Positions 22,945 to 32,525 of a stretch of 33,454 bases of DNA are shown piece after piece. The first letter of the stretch is position 1. Each line of letters starts with the position of its first letter. Origin of the DNA: CALGLS01 sp047626155 (GTDB lineage: Bacteria > Bacteroidota > Bacteroidia > Chitinophagales > Saprospiraceae); assembly GCA_047626155.1 (NCBI GenBank), contig JBLHRR010000044.1:1-33454 (forward strand), read 5' to 3'. A model generated the notes under the pieces. It saw nothing but the letters and a program-made list of their open reading frames with translations, ran no database searches and was not told the DNA's origin. The position numbers and the translations under genes were made by a program.

Positions 22945-25347
22945 ATGTTTAAAAACTATATAAAAGTTGCCATTCGCAATTTAAAGAAAAACAAAATATA
23001 CGCGGCTATTAATATCCTTGGATTAGCGCTGGGATTGATGGTAAGCATCATTGTATTTTTGTATGTTAATAGTGAAACCAATTATGAAAGACACATCACT
23101 GATTTTCAGCAAATTTACAGAGTAGGGATTAAAGCAAATATGATGGGGCAGTCCATTGATGCTCCGATCTCCTGTAGTCCTATGGCTCAGACGCTAAGGA
23201 CTGAATTTGCTGATGTGGTTACCGCTACTAGGATGCAACCGATTCGGCAGGAAATTATGCTGAAGCATGAAGAAACGAAAATTTATATCCCACAAGGAGT
23301 ACAAGCGGATTCTTCCTTTTTTACCATATTCGATTTTCAATTTATTCATGGAGACCCCCATACGGCATTAAAAGAAGATAATGCAATAGTGATTACGGAA
23401 GCCACCTCCCAAAAAATATTTGGCAATGAAAACCCTATGGAGAAAATAATCAGATATGACGATCGCCGGGATTGTATTGTTAGAGGGGTTATTGCTGAAC
23501 CTGAAGGGAATTCACATTTTAGTGGTAACTTTTATATTTCTGAAAACGAGGTAAATCAAGTATGGATCAGTAATGGCTACCACACCTACCTCAAACTTCG
23601 TAAGGGAGTTGACCAGGACCAATTTAAAGAAGTCATGTCTAGTCAATTCTTAACTTACATCGCTCCCAATGTGGAGCAATTTTTAAAGGTTACAATGGAA
23701 GCGTTTTTTGCGAATGACAATACCTTTGCATACGATTTACAACCGATTCAAAGTATACATTTGCATTCGCACAGAGATTGGGAAATTCAACAAAATGGCA
23801 ACATCATGTATATCTATGTTTTTATGGCCATTGCTTTTTTGGTATTGCTGATTGCAGGAATCAACTTTATGAACTTATCTACCGCTCGGTCTTCCAAACG
23901 AGCTAAGGAAGTAGGGGTCCGAAAAGTATCCGGCGCTACTGATGAAATGTTGATGGGACAGTTTTTAATGGAGTCGGTGATGCAAAGTTTTATAGCTTTA
24001 TTCCTGGCTTTTATTATGGTCGAATTATTCCTCCCAGCTTTTAATAATGTAATGGAAAGCGATTTAAGTCTTTTTAATAATCACTTTGTAATTACCCTGG
24101 GCTTTGCATTTGCAATCACATTGTTATATGGATTGTTCTCTGGAAGTTACCCCGCTTTTTTTCTGTCCAGTTTCGAACCTATTGCCGTTTTAAAGGGCGA
24201 TATGACCAAAACAAAAGGGGGATCTTTTTTCCGTAAAAGTTTAGTAGTTGTGCAGTTTACAGCCTCCATTATTTTAATCATCGGAATGGCCATTATCTTT
24301 TTACAAATTTCTTTTATCCATAATAAAGACCTCGGGTTTAGTGGTGATCAAGTACTGGTAGTGCCCATTCAAACCGATAAAGTAGCTGAAAATTTTAATA
24401 ATTATAAAGGAGAGTTTTTAAAGAATCCGAATGTGATGGCTGTCTCCAGGTCTTCTTATTTACCAGGAGGTATTCCAAACCAAAACATGTTTGAAATGGA
24501 AGGCTCCCAGGAGCATATGCCTCTTTGGAATATGGAAGTTGATTATGATTTTTTTGAAACACTTAACCTCGAACTGGCAGAAGGCAAATCATTTAGCAAA
24601 GATATAGATGCAGACTCTACGGTTTCCTTTATTCTCAATGAAACCGCAATAAAGAGTTTTAATATTGAAAATCCAATTGGAAAACGATTCTCTAGGATGA
24701 TTGGGAATGGTCAAACGCAGCGAGGTACGGTAATCGGTATTGTAAAGGATTTTCACATCGAAGGATTTAATCAACCAATAAAACCAATGATCTTAAGTGC
24801 CCAAAATCAACTTTGGTGGGTATCCATGAAAATAGGGGCTGAAGACATGGCCGCAACGATTGATGACATTGAAAGCAAATGGAACAAAATTGAACCTTCA
24901 CATCCATTCCGTTATACCTTTTTGGACGAGTCTTTTGGTGCCCTCTTTAAGCAACAAGAAAACTTTGGAAAGATGTTTTTCTTCCTGACACTATTGGCCA
25001 TCCTCATTTCCTGCATGGGCTTGTATGGCTTGGCAGCTTATACCGCAGAACAACGCACTAAGGAGATCGGAATAAGAACGGTTTTAGGGGCGACCATTCC
25101 AGAGTTGATGGTGATGCTGACTAAGGATTTTGTTAAGTTAGTATTGCTTGCCAATCTATTTGCTTGGCCAATTACCTTGATATTAGCGAGAAACTGGCTA
25201 TCCGGATTTTCTTATCAAATCAGTATACCATTCTTTCCATTTATTTTAGCCGCTTTACTGGCGGTTGTGATTGCGTTGGTCACGGTGAGTTATCAAGCTT
25301 ATTTGGTGTCCAATTCAGATCCGGTGAATGCTTTGAAATATGAATAA
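22945..25347 (+). CDS. FtsX-family ABC transporter permease (MacB-like core, duplicated)
   Basis: This 800-residue membrane protein opens with MFKNYIKVAIRNLKKNKIYA, the usual amphipathic start, then membrane helix 1 (about 21-43), a large periplasmic MacB_PCD-type domain (about 45-270), and three helices with the SKRAKEVGVRKVSGAT coupling motif. A second half repeats this: a helix at about 430-452, another periplasmic domain, then helices with TKEIGIRTVLGAT, ending SNSDPVNALKYE. The doubled FtsX layout is the one common in Bacteroidota. Its partner should be the ATPase at 21888 and the adaptor at 20421. Substrate is unknown; relatives export peptides, lipoproteins or antibiotics. Confidence 0.93.
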   Translation: MFKNYIKVAIRNLKKNKIYAAINILGLALGLMVSIIVFLYVNSETNYERHITDFQQIYRVGIKANMMGQSIDAPISCSPMAQTLRTEFADVVTATRMQPIRQEIMLKHEETKIYIPQGVQADSSFFTIFDFQFIHGDPHTALKEDNAIVITEATSQKIFGNENPMEKIIRYDDRRDCIVRGVIAEPEGNSHFSGNFYISENEVNQVWISNGYHTYLKLRKGVDQDQFKEVMSSQFLTYIAPNVEQFLKVTMEAFFANDNTFAYDLQPIQSIHLHSHRDWEIQQNGNIMYIYVFMAIAFLVLLIAGINFMNLSTARSSKRAKEVGVRKVSGATDEMLMGQFLMESVMQSFIALFLAFIMVELFLPAFNNVMESDLSLFNNHFVITLGFAFAITLLYGLFSGSYPAFFLSSFEPIAVLKGDMTKTKGGSFFRKSLVVVQFTASIILIIGMAIIFLQISFIHNKDLGFSGDQVLVVPIQTDKVAENFNNYKGEFLKNPNVMAVSRSSYLPGGIPNQNMFEMEGSQEHMPLWNMEVDYDFFETLNLELAEGKSFSKDIDADSTVSFILNETAIKSFNIENPIGKRFSRMIGNGQTQRGTVIGIVKDFHIEGFNQPIKPMILSAQNQLWWVSMKIGAEDMAATIDDIESKWNKIEPSHPFRYTFLDESFGALFKQQENFGKMFFFLTLLAILISCMGLYGLAAYTAEQRTKEIGIRTVLGATIPELMVMLTKDFVKLVLLANLFAWPITLILARNWLSGFSYQISIPFFPFILAALLAVVIALVTVSYQAYLVSNSDPVNALKYE

Positions 25348-25352
25348 CTTAG

Positions 25353-25584
25353 GTTAGTGATAACAATAACCTATACTTTACAATGAATTCACCAGATGGG
25401 TTTGGAAAAGACGATATTTATTTTTGTAAATGGGAAGCAGGAAAATATTTTACATCTGTTCTTTTAGATGAAAATATTAACAGCAGTGGATATGAATTTA
25501 ATGCCTTTATTTTAAAAAAAAAATATTCAAGAAGGAGAAAATGGCTTAAGTAAAATTTATTTGACCTCAATAAAAATAAAATAA
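25353..25584 (+). pseudogene. Remnant of a PD40/WD40-like beta-propeller protein
   Basis: Directly after the permease stop an open frame without a proper start reads VSDNNNLYFTMNSPDGFGKD, then DIYF and NSSGYEFNAFI, which is the repeat wording of periplasmic PD40 proteins of Bacteroidota. Around an A10 run (25514-25523) the reading shifts: frame 1 decays to a basic tail with stop at 25551, while frame 2 continues QEGENGLSKIYLTSIKIK to a stop at 25582-25584. The remnant covers roughly one repeat, so a deleted, frameshifted gene fragment is indicated. An ATG at 25383 exists, but a 56-residue functional product is unlikely. Confidence 0.6.
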
Positions 25585-25609
25585 GAACTAGTGCCAGTCG
25601 AGTAGGCGG

Positions 25610-25632
25610 CCCGCCAACAGATTGTTGACGGG
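25610..25632. repeat. Short GC-rich hairpin
   Basis: CCCGCCAACA (25610-25619) pairs with TGTTGACGGG (25623-25632) around a GAT loop with one mismatch. It is conspicuously GC-rich in an AT-rich gap (25585-25991) that otherwise contains no recognisable gene. It may be a REP-type element. Confidence 0.5.
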
Positions 25633-25887
25633 TACGCGGCTCACTAAACAGCTTCCTCATATTTAAGCTTCAAATAATACGACAAGAACGAGAGGTAGTT
25701 TTTTTATTATAAAAATGCTTCTATAACTGTGGTTCTAATAACAGGACCACAACTCTCTGCCAACTTTCCTTACTAGAGTAATCATAACGACGCGCCCAAT
25801 TCGGAATATACCCAATTGGAGAAAAGTGCGCAACTTCAGTTTTGGTTTCTTCTTAGAATTTTAAGATTCTGTCTAAAAATAATTACT

Positions 25888-25895
25888 TAACTTTG
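25888..25895 (+). promoter_or_regulatory. Possible -7 promoter element of the serine hydrolase gene
   Basis: TAACTTTG fits the Bacteroidota TAnnTTTG consensus and lies about 97 bases ahead of the ATG at 25992. No good -33 TTTG stands at the expected distance, so this is weak. Confidence 0.3.
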
Positions 25896-25991
25896 GAAGA
25901 AATTAGGTGCCCATTCTGGGGCCACACAATGTATATCCGGTCATTCTTCCTGTAGGTATATTCACGTTACCAATTATTAAAAATACTATTC

Positions 25992-27524
25992 ATGAAAAAG
26001 TCGTTTCATCTAATTGTTTTAAGTCTATTCCTATTTACAGCAGTACAAGCTCAAATAGTAACAAAAGTTAATCTTGAAGAAATCGATACTTACTACGCCA
26101 AAATGGTAAAAGATTGGGATATTCCCAGTGCTTCCATTGGCATTGTAAAAGATGGAAAATTAATTTTCACTGGAAACTATGGTGTACTAGAAGAAGGAAA
26201 AAAGGAAAAGCCAAATGACCAAACCTTATATGCGATAGCTTCCAATTCCAAAGCTTTTACCTCTGCCGTCATTGGTATGTTGGTTCAGGAAGGAAAATTG
26301 AACTGGAATGATAAAGTGAAAATGTATCTGCCATATTTTGCATTGTACGATCCCTGGGTTAGTGACAATGTAACGATAAGAGACATATTAAGTCATCGTG
26401 TTGGTTTAGGGACTTTTAGTGGGGATAACATTTGGTACAAGTCAACGCTATCCGCAGAGGAAATAATCAAACAGATAAAACACGTACCACAAGCTTATGA
26501 TTTTAGAGCGGGTTATGGATATTCCAACTTAATGTACATCACAGCCGGAGAGATCATAAAAACCATAACAGGTAAAAGTTGGGGTGAAAATGTCAAAGAA
26601 CGCATTCTCGATCCACTTGATATGAATCGTACTATTTCATCTATCACTGACTTGGATGAAATAGGAAACTATGCGACACCACATGCGAGAAAGGACAATA
26701 AAAACTATTCGATTCCATGGACGGATTGGGATAATGTCGCGGCAACAGGTGGACTTATATCAAGCGTTTCAGACATCTCCAAATGGATGATCTTTAATTT
26801 AAATAATGGTATTCATGGTCCCGATACATTGCTGTCAAGCGCAACTAGAAATATGGTTTGGACACCGCACACCAATCACTTTGTGGACCATACATCCAAG
26901 AATGATTTTGATCGACATTTCAACTCCTATGGTTTAGGATGGGGGCTAAGTGATTACCACGGCAGAATGAAAGTCGGACATACCGGAGGTTATGACGGAA
27001 TGATTACAGCTGTAACCTTAATTCCTGATGAGAATCTTGGCGTTGTCGTTTTAACCAATGGAGTGAAGAGTCCCATAATGGCTGCTACTTATTATGCTTT
27101 AGATAAATTTCTGGGCGTTGAAGGCAAAGATTGGTCGGCTGATTATCTTGAAAGAACTAATAATTATGCAGCAAAAGATATCCGTATTTCTGATCGAAAA
27201 GCAAAAAGAATATTAGGAACCCAACCTACTATTTCACCAGAAAATTTTGTTGGCGAATATTATTCAGATATGTATGGTAAAATAAGCATAGCAAATAAGG
27301 ACAACCAATTAAATCTAGCATTTGAACATTCTCCACTCTTGTCTGCAACGCTTACCCATTGGCATCATGATGTTTGGGAAATTCATTGGGATCATCCTCA
27401 AGCTTGGTTTAGTTTTGGAACAATTAAAATAAACACTGATAATAACTTGAAGGTCATAGGTTTTGATTTTGATGTTCCTAATGATGATTTCTTTTTTGAA
27501 GAACTCAAACCTCGTAAATTATAA
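25992..27524 (+). CDS. Exported class C beta-lactamase-type serine hydrolase
   Basis: A signal peptide (MKKSFHLIVLSLFLFTAVQA, cleavage before Gln21) is followed by the beta-lactamase/penicillin-binding fold. The catalytic triad motifs are visible: Ser84-N-S-Lys87, Tyr177-S-Asn179, and HTGG in KVGHTGGYDGM. The last ~130 residues form a beta-rich appendix like the DUF3471 domain often attached to this family. At 510 residues it is longer than AmpC and fits the group of esterases, peptidases or D-aminopeptidases that share the fold, so resistance should not be presumed. It should act in the periplasm or on the cell surface. It is followed at 115 bases by the S9 peptidase, possibly co-transcribed. 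Confidence 0.9.
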   Translation: MKKSFHLIVLSLFLFTAVQAQIVTKVNLEEIDTYYAKMVKDWDIPSASIGIVKDGKLIFTGNYGVLEEGKKEKPNDQTLYAIASNSKAFTSAVIGMLVQEGKLNWNDKVKMYLPYFALYDPWVSDNVTIRDILSHRVGLGTFSGDNIWYKSTLSAEEIIKQIKHVPQAYDFRAGYGYSNLMYITAGEIIKTITGKSWGENVKERILDPLDMNRTISSITDLDEIGNYATPHARKDNKNYSIPWTDWDNVAATGGLISSVSDISKWMIFNLNNGIHGPDTLLSSATRNMVWTPHTNHFVDHTSKNDFDRHFNSYGLGWGLSDYHGRMKVGHTGGYDGMITAVTLIPDENLGVVVLTNGVKSPIMAATYYALDKFLGVEGKDWSADYLERTNNYAAKDIRISDRKAKRILGTQPTISPENFVGEYYSDMYGKISIANKDNQLNLAFEHSPLLSATLTHWHHDVWEIHWDHPQAWFSFGTIKINTDNNLKVIGFDFDVPNDDFFFEELKPRKL

Positions 27525-27639
27525 ACAATTGGTAACCAAAATAAATGCTAGTAAAATGAGCGTTTATTCAGACCGTTCCATTCAATACCTCACAAAATAA
27601 AATAGATATCTTTTTAACTGAAAACAAAAACAAAAACAA

Positions 27640-29541
27640 ATGAAAGTTAGAATTTTAGGATTAGCAATTGTAGCGCTATTGTTTTCTTGTAATGAGGAAA
27701 CCAAGGTGGCTCAAAAAGAAATCAAACAATACTCGATAGAACAATTTATGGATAATGAAGCTGTTGGTGGTGGAAGCTTTTCATCAGACAACAGTAATTT
27801 ATTAGTATCGAGTAACCGCTCCGGTATTTATAACGTGTACACCATTCCTGCAAAAGGAGGTCAAATGACTGCGATTACAACATCTGACAGTACATCCGTT
27901 TTTGCAGAGTCCTACTTCCCAGATGACAATAGAATATTATTTAGTGCAGATGGAAACGGTGATGAAATTGATCATCTTTTCGTAAGAGAATTAGACGGAA
28001 CGATTAAAGATATTACACCTGATGAAGCTGCTAAAGCTAACTTCTACGAATGGTCAAAAGATAAAAAGCATTTGTATTATATATCAAACAAAAGGGATCC
28101 CCGATTTTTTGATGGTTATAAATTATCAATTGATGACTATTCTTCTGTAATGATTTATAAGAATAATGATGGTTTAGATATTAGCGGATTGTCTAATGAT
28201 GAGAACTTTTTCGCCCTATCAAAAAGTTTGAATAGCAATGACAGTGATTTATTTCTTTATAATGTAAAGACTAAAGAAATGACAAAGATCAATGATAACC
28301 TTAGTGCAAATTCTGCTCAGGATTTTTCTGAAGACAATTCAATGTTCTATTACACAACAGATGATGGCGGTGAATTTTCTTACTTGAGGTCTTATGATTT
28401 GAATTCAAAAGAAAAGAAAAAAGTGATTGAGAAATCTTGGGATGTCATGGGAAGTGGGTTTACTTATAACGGAAAATACATGGTCGTTTATACCAATGAA
28501 GATGGAAGAAATGCCGTTGAAGTATTAGACGCGAAGACAATGAAAGCTATTGAATTACCAGATTTTGGCAACGGAAGTATTACAAGCGTAGGTTTTAGTC
28601 AAGACGAAAAATGGATACGAATGTATGTCGGTGGGTCTAATTCTCCTTCGGACTTATACACCTACGATTTAGAGGCTAAGGAACAATACAAATTGACTAA
28701 TGTTCTAAATGAGGATATTGATATTGAAGATTTAGTTACTGCAAAAGTGATACGATTCAAATCCTTTGATGGCACTGAGATTCCAGGAATTTACTATTTA
28801 CCTCATCAAGCTTCCGCAGAAAATAAAGTCCCTGCAATGGTATGGGTTCATGGTGGGCCAGGAGGGCAAACACGCCAAGGCTTTAGCTCCTTAATACAGT
28901 ACGTGGTAAATCATGGCTATGCTGTTTTAGCAGTGAACAATCGAGGGAGTAGTGGTTATGGAAAGACCTTTTTCAAAATGGATGATAAGAATCATGGAGA
29001 AAAAGATTTACAAGATTGTGTAGAAGGTAAAAACTGGTTGGCAGAACAAGCGGAGGTTGATGGTGAAAAAATAGGAATTATGGGTGGCTCTTATGGTGGC
29101 TATATGACTATGGCAGCATTGACCTACACTCCAGAAGAATTTGACGTAGGTGTTAACTTATTTGGTGTAACTAACTGGATGCGTACTTTAAAAAGTATTC
29201 CGCCTTATTGGGAATCGTATAGAAAGTCGTTGTACTTAGAATTAGGTGATCCATTTTCAGCAGACTCTGTGCGTTTAAAACGAATTTCACCATTATTTCA
29301 TACGGACAAAGTTACCAAACCATTGATCGTTTTACAAGGTGCTAAAGATCCAAGGGTTTTACAAGTGGAGTCTGATGAAATTGTTGCAGGGGTTAGGAAA
29401 AATAATGTTCCGGTGGAATATGTTTTATTTGAGGATGAAGGTCATGGCTTCGTGAAAAAAGAAAATCAAATAGAAGCGTATAGCAGAATACTCAAATTTT
29501 TAGATGTGCATCTTAAAAAAGAAAATGCACTTGCGAATTGA
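27640..29541 (+). CDS. S9-family prolyl oligopeptidase-like lipoprotein
   Basis: The 633-residue protein has a lipoprotein signal (lipobox LFSC, Cys17), then a beta-propeller region with repeated S-x-D-N and D-G-x-x-D patterns (about 35-365) and a C-terminal alpha/beta hydrolase domain. The catalytic triad can be placed at Ser484 (GGSYGGY), Asp570 (GAKDPRV) and His602 (EGHGF). WVHGGPGG supplies the oxyanion segment. These are features of acylaminoacyl- or dipeptidyl-peptidase-like S9 enzymes that trim short peptides. Lipidation would place it on a membrane facing the periplasm or the outside. Together with the serine hydrolase upstream it makes a small peptide or cell-wall degrading pair. Confidence 0.92.
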   Translation: MKVRILGLAIVALLFSCNEETKVAQKEIKQYSIEQFMDNEAVGGGSFSSDNSNLLVSSNRSGIYNVYTIPAKGGQMTAITTSDSTSVFAESYFPDDNRILFSADGNGDEIDHLFVRELDGTIKDITPDEAAKANFYEWSKDKKHLYYISNKRDPRFFDGYKLSIDDYSSVMIYKNNDGLDISGLSNDENFFALSKSLNSNDSDLFLYNVKTKEMTKINDNLSANSAQDFSEDNSMFYYTTDDGGEFSYLRSYDLNSKEKKKVIEKSWDVMGSGFTYNGKYMVVYTNEDGRNAVEVLDAKTMKAIELPDFGNGSITSVGFSQDEKWIRMYVGGSNSPSDLYTYDLEAKEQYKLTNVLNEDIDIEDLVTAKVIRFKSFDGTEIPGIYYLPHQASAENKVPAMVWVHGGPGGQTRQGFSSLIQYVVNHGYAVLAVNNRGSSGYGKTFFKMDDKNHGEKDLQDCVEGKNWLAEQAEVDGEKIGIMGGSYGGYMTMAALTYTPEEFDVGVNLFGVTNWMRTLKSIPPYWESYRKSLYLELGDPFSADSVRLKRISPLFHTDKVTKPLIVLQGAKDPRVLQVESDEIVAGVRKNNVPVEYVLFEDEGHGFVKKENQIEAYSRILKFLDVHLKKENALAN

Positions 29542-29602
29542 GCATCTCTTACAAAATTGAATTACGGAATAGTTACCTTAGGTTTCAATGAAATAGGTTT
29601 AA

Positions 29603-29797
29603 AAGAACTTTCCTGCATTGGCCTTTATATACGTTCATATTTTTCCACATTACACCGATTTTACTAGTCAGGTTCCTGAACTTATTACAAAAATAGAACA
29701 GTATGAATCGCAGTCCGACTTGCCCGTTTATAAGTTAAATGACAACCAAGCAATCGTTTATCATAATGGGAGAATAAAAATCATCAAATATCTTTGA
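29603..29797 (+). pseudogene. Orphan C-terminal coding remnant
   Basis: A frame opens after a stop at 29600-29602, has no Met near its beginning, and reads through FPHYTDFTSQVPELITKIEQ and LPVYKLNDNQAIVYHNGRIK to a TGA at 29795-29797. The composition is strongly protein-like and the ending looks like a natural C-terminus, so this is probably the tail of a deleted gene. No family was recognised. The rest of the 29542-29872 gap shows nothing further. Confidence 0.4.
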
Positions 29798-29872
29798 GCA
29801 GCAAATTGGTCGTATCCAAGACAATAGTCTCTGCTTCCATATTAGGGTGGCATTAATTTTCTAATTTTAAAT

Positions 29873-32305
29873 ATGAGATGGCGAATTCTATGTTTTTTGA
29901 TCGTATTGATAAGTCTCCAGTCAGGCTATAGTCAGCAAATTAAGCTGCAATTTCAACTAATAGATGAGGGTTCTGGAAATCCTATATCTGACGCTCACGT
30001 CTTTATAAGTGGCGCCAGTATTGGGACAACAAGTAATCACCAAGGCATCTGTGAAATTAGCATTTCTGCACAAGAAACACAAGCACTACTCATCTCTCAT
30101 ATCTCCTACGAATCATTAACTATTCATCCGGAACAATATCCATTATTGATAGATGCTGTCGCCGTAAAAATGAAAGGTAACGGTATAGATTTAAGCGAAA
30201 TTCAATTCACCGCAAAGCGAACTAGCAAATGGAAAAAAAATTACCGAAGGTTTAAAAAAGCTTTATTAGGTGAAGGACTGGCTGCTTCAAAATGCAAAAT
30301 ATTAAATCCTGGGGTTCTGAGATTCGAAAAGAAGAATGGCAAATTATCGGTGAGCGCTATTGACCTCTTGCAAATCGATAATAACTATTTGGGTTACAAT
30401 ATTCAATTTTGGTTAGAGGACTTATCCATCAAAGCCGATGGCTCCAAATTCTATAAAGGCAGTGGCCAATTTATTGACAAACAGGACGTCAATAATGTGC
30501 AAAAGAAAAGAAGAGAGCAGGTTTACCAAAACAGCCTAGCTCACTTTTTATCTAGTCTACTGGTGAGTCGAGATAAGGCATCTTTAAAAAATAACGGATA
30601 TCAAATTTCAATTGAGCGATATAATCAGGGGAAGTTTACAAAAATAACGACACCAGATCCGCAAGACCTTATTAAGGCTGATTCGATTCTAGGTTTTTAT
30701 CAATTGCATTTCTCAGATTTTCTTACCATAAAACATAACAACCTTAACGATAATTCTGCTGCCGGGTTTGAGATTGCCATCTCTGGTGCAGAGCAACAAA
30801 AATTTGGGACCAATTCATCGGTATCAACGAGAATAGGAGAACAAGTTGCCATTTCCCGATTGTACAAAATAAGCCCCTTTCTGGTTTTTGATATACGTGG
30901 AAATATTATCAATAAATCTGCGGTCAGGGAATATGATTATTGGGCGAACCAACGTCTGGCCACCACGCTCCCCATAGATTACAAGGAATTTTCGGACTTT
31001 AATATAGAAAGACCAAGAACAAAATCTATAGACACATTACTTGTCTTCAAAAACTTAATTGGAAGCGATCAGCAGAAAAAAGAGCAGGCCATAAATTTTT
31101 TACAAAACAACTGGTCTTATAATTATATAGCTCCTCTACTTGATATATTGAGATTGAACAACAGTGATTGGCACGAGAAACAAATACGAGCATTATTGCA
31201 AAAACATGTTCCTGAAATTGAACCAGCGTATTTTGAAGGTAGCCAATGGTTATGGAAAAGTGATCCCAACTATGGGAGTTACTATGCTAACTTTAAGGCA
31301 CTTCAATATGGTGCTATTGATACTGCCTTTTACCAATATTTTTTCGGACGCGGACAAAAATCAAAAATCCGTTTGGACGAAATTGTCTGGGGCGGAGTAC
31401 GGCAAAATGGCATTCCTCCACTCCGAAAACCAAAAATGCTAAACGCCATTCAGGCTAAGTATTTATCGGATACCGATGTTGTTTTCGGTTTGGTGATCAA
31501 TGGATCTGCTTATGCTTACCCAAAACGTATTCTTGCTTGGCATGAGTTTTTTACTGACGATAGTAAAGGGCAATCCATCGCAGGGGTTTACTGTACACTT
31601 TGTGGGACCCTAATCATTTATAATACTGAATTCAATGGAGTGAAACACGACTTGGGCACAAGTGGTTTTCTATATCGTTCTAACAAACTGATGTACGATC
31701 GTGCCACTCAATCTTTGTGGAGTACCATTCTTGGGCAACCCGTCATGGGTCCCTTGGTAGATCAGAATATTGAACTTTCTACACTGCCTGTTGAAACGAC
31801 GAATTGGGGCGAATGGCTCCGTAGACATCCAGATACACAGGTACTCTCTCTTGAAACTGGACATGATAGAAATTATGGGGAAGGCGAAGCGTATAAGGAA
31901 TATTATGCAAATGACCTTCTGATTTTTCCAGTACCTGAGCAAGATAAACGTTTGCCAAACAAGGCACGTATATTCATTCCTCGTCCGAAGGAATACACCA
32001 AATATCCATTGGCCGTTTCTGTTGATTACCTAAAGCGAAAAGGAATCCATCAGGACCAAATGGGAAAGCAGAGCATATTAATTATAACAGAAAGTAATGG
32101 AGCCAGCCGTGCCTACGCCATTGATGACCAAGAATTCAAATCTTATAAGCAAGGAAAGCTCCTTGATAAGGAGAGACAGATATGGGCAGTAACTGAAGCT
32201 GCTCTGATAGGACCAGATGGGCAGCGCTTTTTTCGTCTTCCAGCTCACGAAGCGTTTTGGTTCGCATGGTTCAATGTTTTTCCCACTACGAGAATTGTAT
32301 ATTAG
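29873..32305 (+). CDS. Exported protein with carboxypeptidase-regulatory-like and DUF3179 domains
   Basis: The 810-residue protein starts with a signal peptide (MRWRILCFLIVLISLQSGYS). Residues about 23-105 form a carboxypeptidase-regulatory-like beta-sandwich (GSGNPISDAHVFISGASIGT, followed by the SHISYE strand) of the type found at the front of TonB-dependent receptors. A poorly characterised stretch of some 350 residues follows. The C-terminal third (about 480-790) is a DUF3179 domain with IQAKYLSDTDVVFGL, Cys574-T-L-Cys577 in a YCTLCGT context, and HDLGTSGFLYRSNKLMYDR. DUF3179 has no established function; the paired cysteines could bind a metal or haem, or form a disulfide in the periplasm. 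I infer an outer-envelope protein. Neighbouring genes do not clarify its role. Confidence 0.8.
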   Translation: MRWRILCFLIVLISLQSGYSQQIKLQFQLIDEGSGNPISDAHVFISGASIGTTSNHQGICEISISAQETQALLISHISYESLTIHPEQYPLLIDAVAVKMKGNGIDLSEIQFTAKRTSKWKKNYRRFKKALLGEGLAASKCKILNPGVLRFEKKNGKLSVSAIDLLQIDNNYLGYNIQFWLEDLSIKADGSKFYKGSGQFIDKQDVNNVQKKRREQVYQNSLAHFLSSLLVSRDKASLKNNGYQISIERYNQGKFTKITTPDPQDLIKADSILGFYQLHFSDFLTIKHNNLNDNSAAGFEIAISGAEQQKFGTNSSVSTRIGEQVAISRLYKISPFLVFDIRGNIINKSAVREYDYWANQRLATTLPIDYKEFSDFNIERPRTKSIDTLLVFKNLIGSDQQKKEQAINFLQNNWSYNYIAPLLDILRLNNSDWHEKQIRALLQKHVPEIEPAYFEGSQWLWKSDPNYGSYYANFKALQYGAIDTAFYQYFFGRGQKSKIRLDEIVWGGVRQNGIPPLRKPKMLNAIQAKYLSDTDVVFGLVINGSAYAYPKRILAWHEFFTDDSKGQSIAGVYCTLCGTLIIYNTEFNGVKHDLGTSGFLYRSNKLMYDRATQSLWSTILGQPVMGPLVDQNIELSTLPVETTNWGEWLRRHPDTQVLSLETGHDRNYGEGEAYKEYYANDLLIFPVPEQDKRLPNKARIFIPRPKEYTKYPLAVSVDYLKRKGIHQDQMGKQSILIITESNGASRAYAIDDQEFKSYKQGKLLDKERQIWAVTEAALIGPDGQRFFRLPAHEAFWFAWFNVFPTTRIVY

Positions 32306-32332
32306 TCCTTAGTCGAAGATTGACTTTCGGCC

Positions 32333-32360
32333 TTTGTCCACCTAAATATGCTTGGACAAA
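32333..32360 (+). terminator. Weak hairpin after the DUF3179 gene
   Basis: TTTGTCC (32333-32339) pairs with GGACAAA (32354-32360) around a 14-base loop, 27 bases after the stop codon. There is no T tract, so terminator function is uncertain. The rest of the 32306-32678 gap holds the inverted repeat at 32526-32624 and no recognisable gene. Confidence 0.3.
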
Positions 32361-32525
32361 AGACACAAGGATCATCGCGATATTACAGCTGAATCCCATT
32401 GAACATTTAAGTAAGTTCGCTGTCTAGTAATTCTGAATGGTCCAATCCCAAGTTGTTGTAATGCCTGTTCTTTTTATTTTATGATAAATTTGATTAGAGT
32501 GTGTAACATATTTCCGGAATCCAAG

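Noticed and set aside
25992..27524. Antibiotic-resistance beta-lactamase
   Set aside because: SxxK, YSN and HTGG fit the whole serine-hydrolase family; the length and C-terminal appendix point to an esterase or peptidase group, and no AmpR-like regulator is near.
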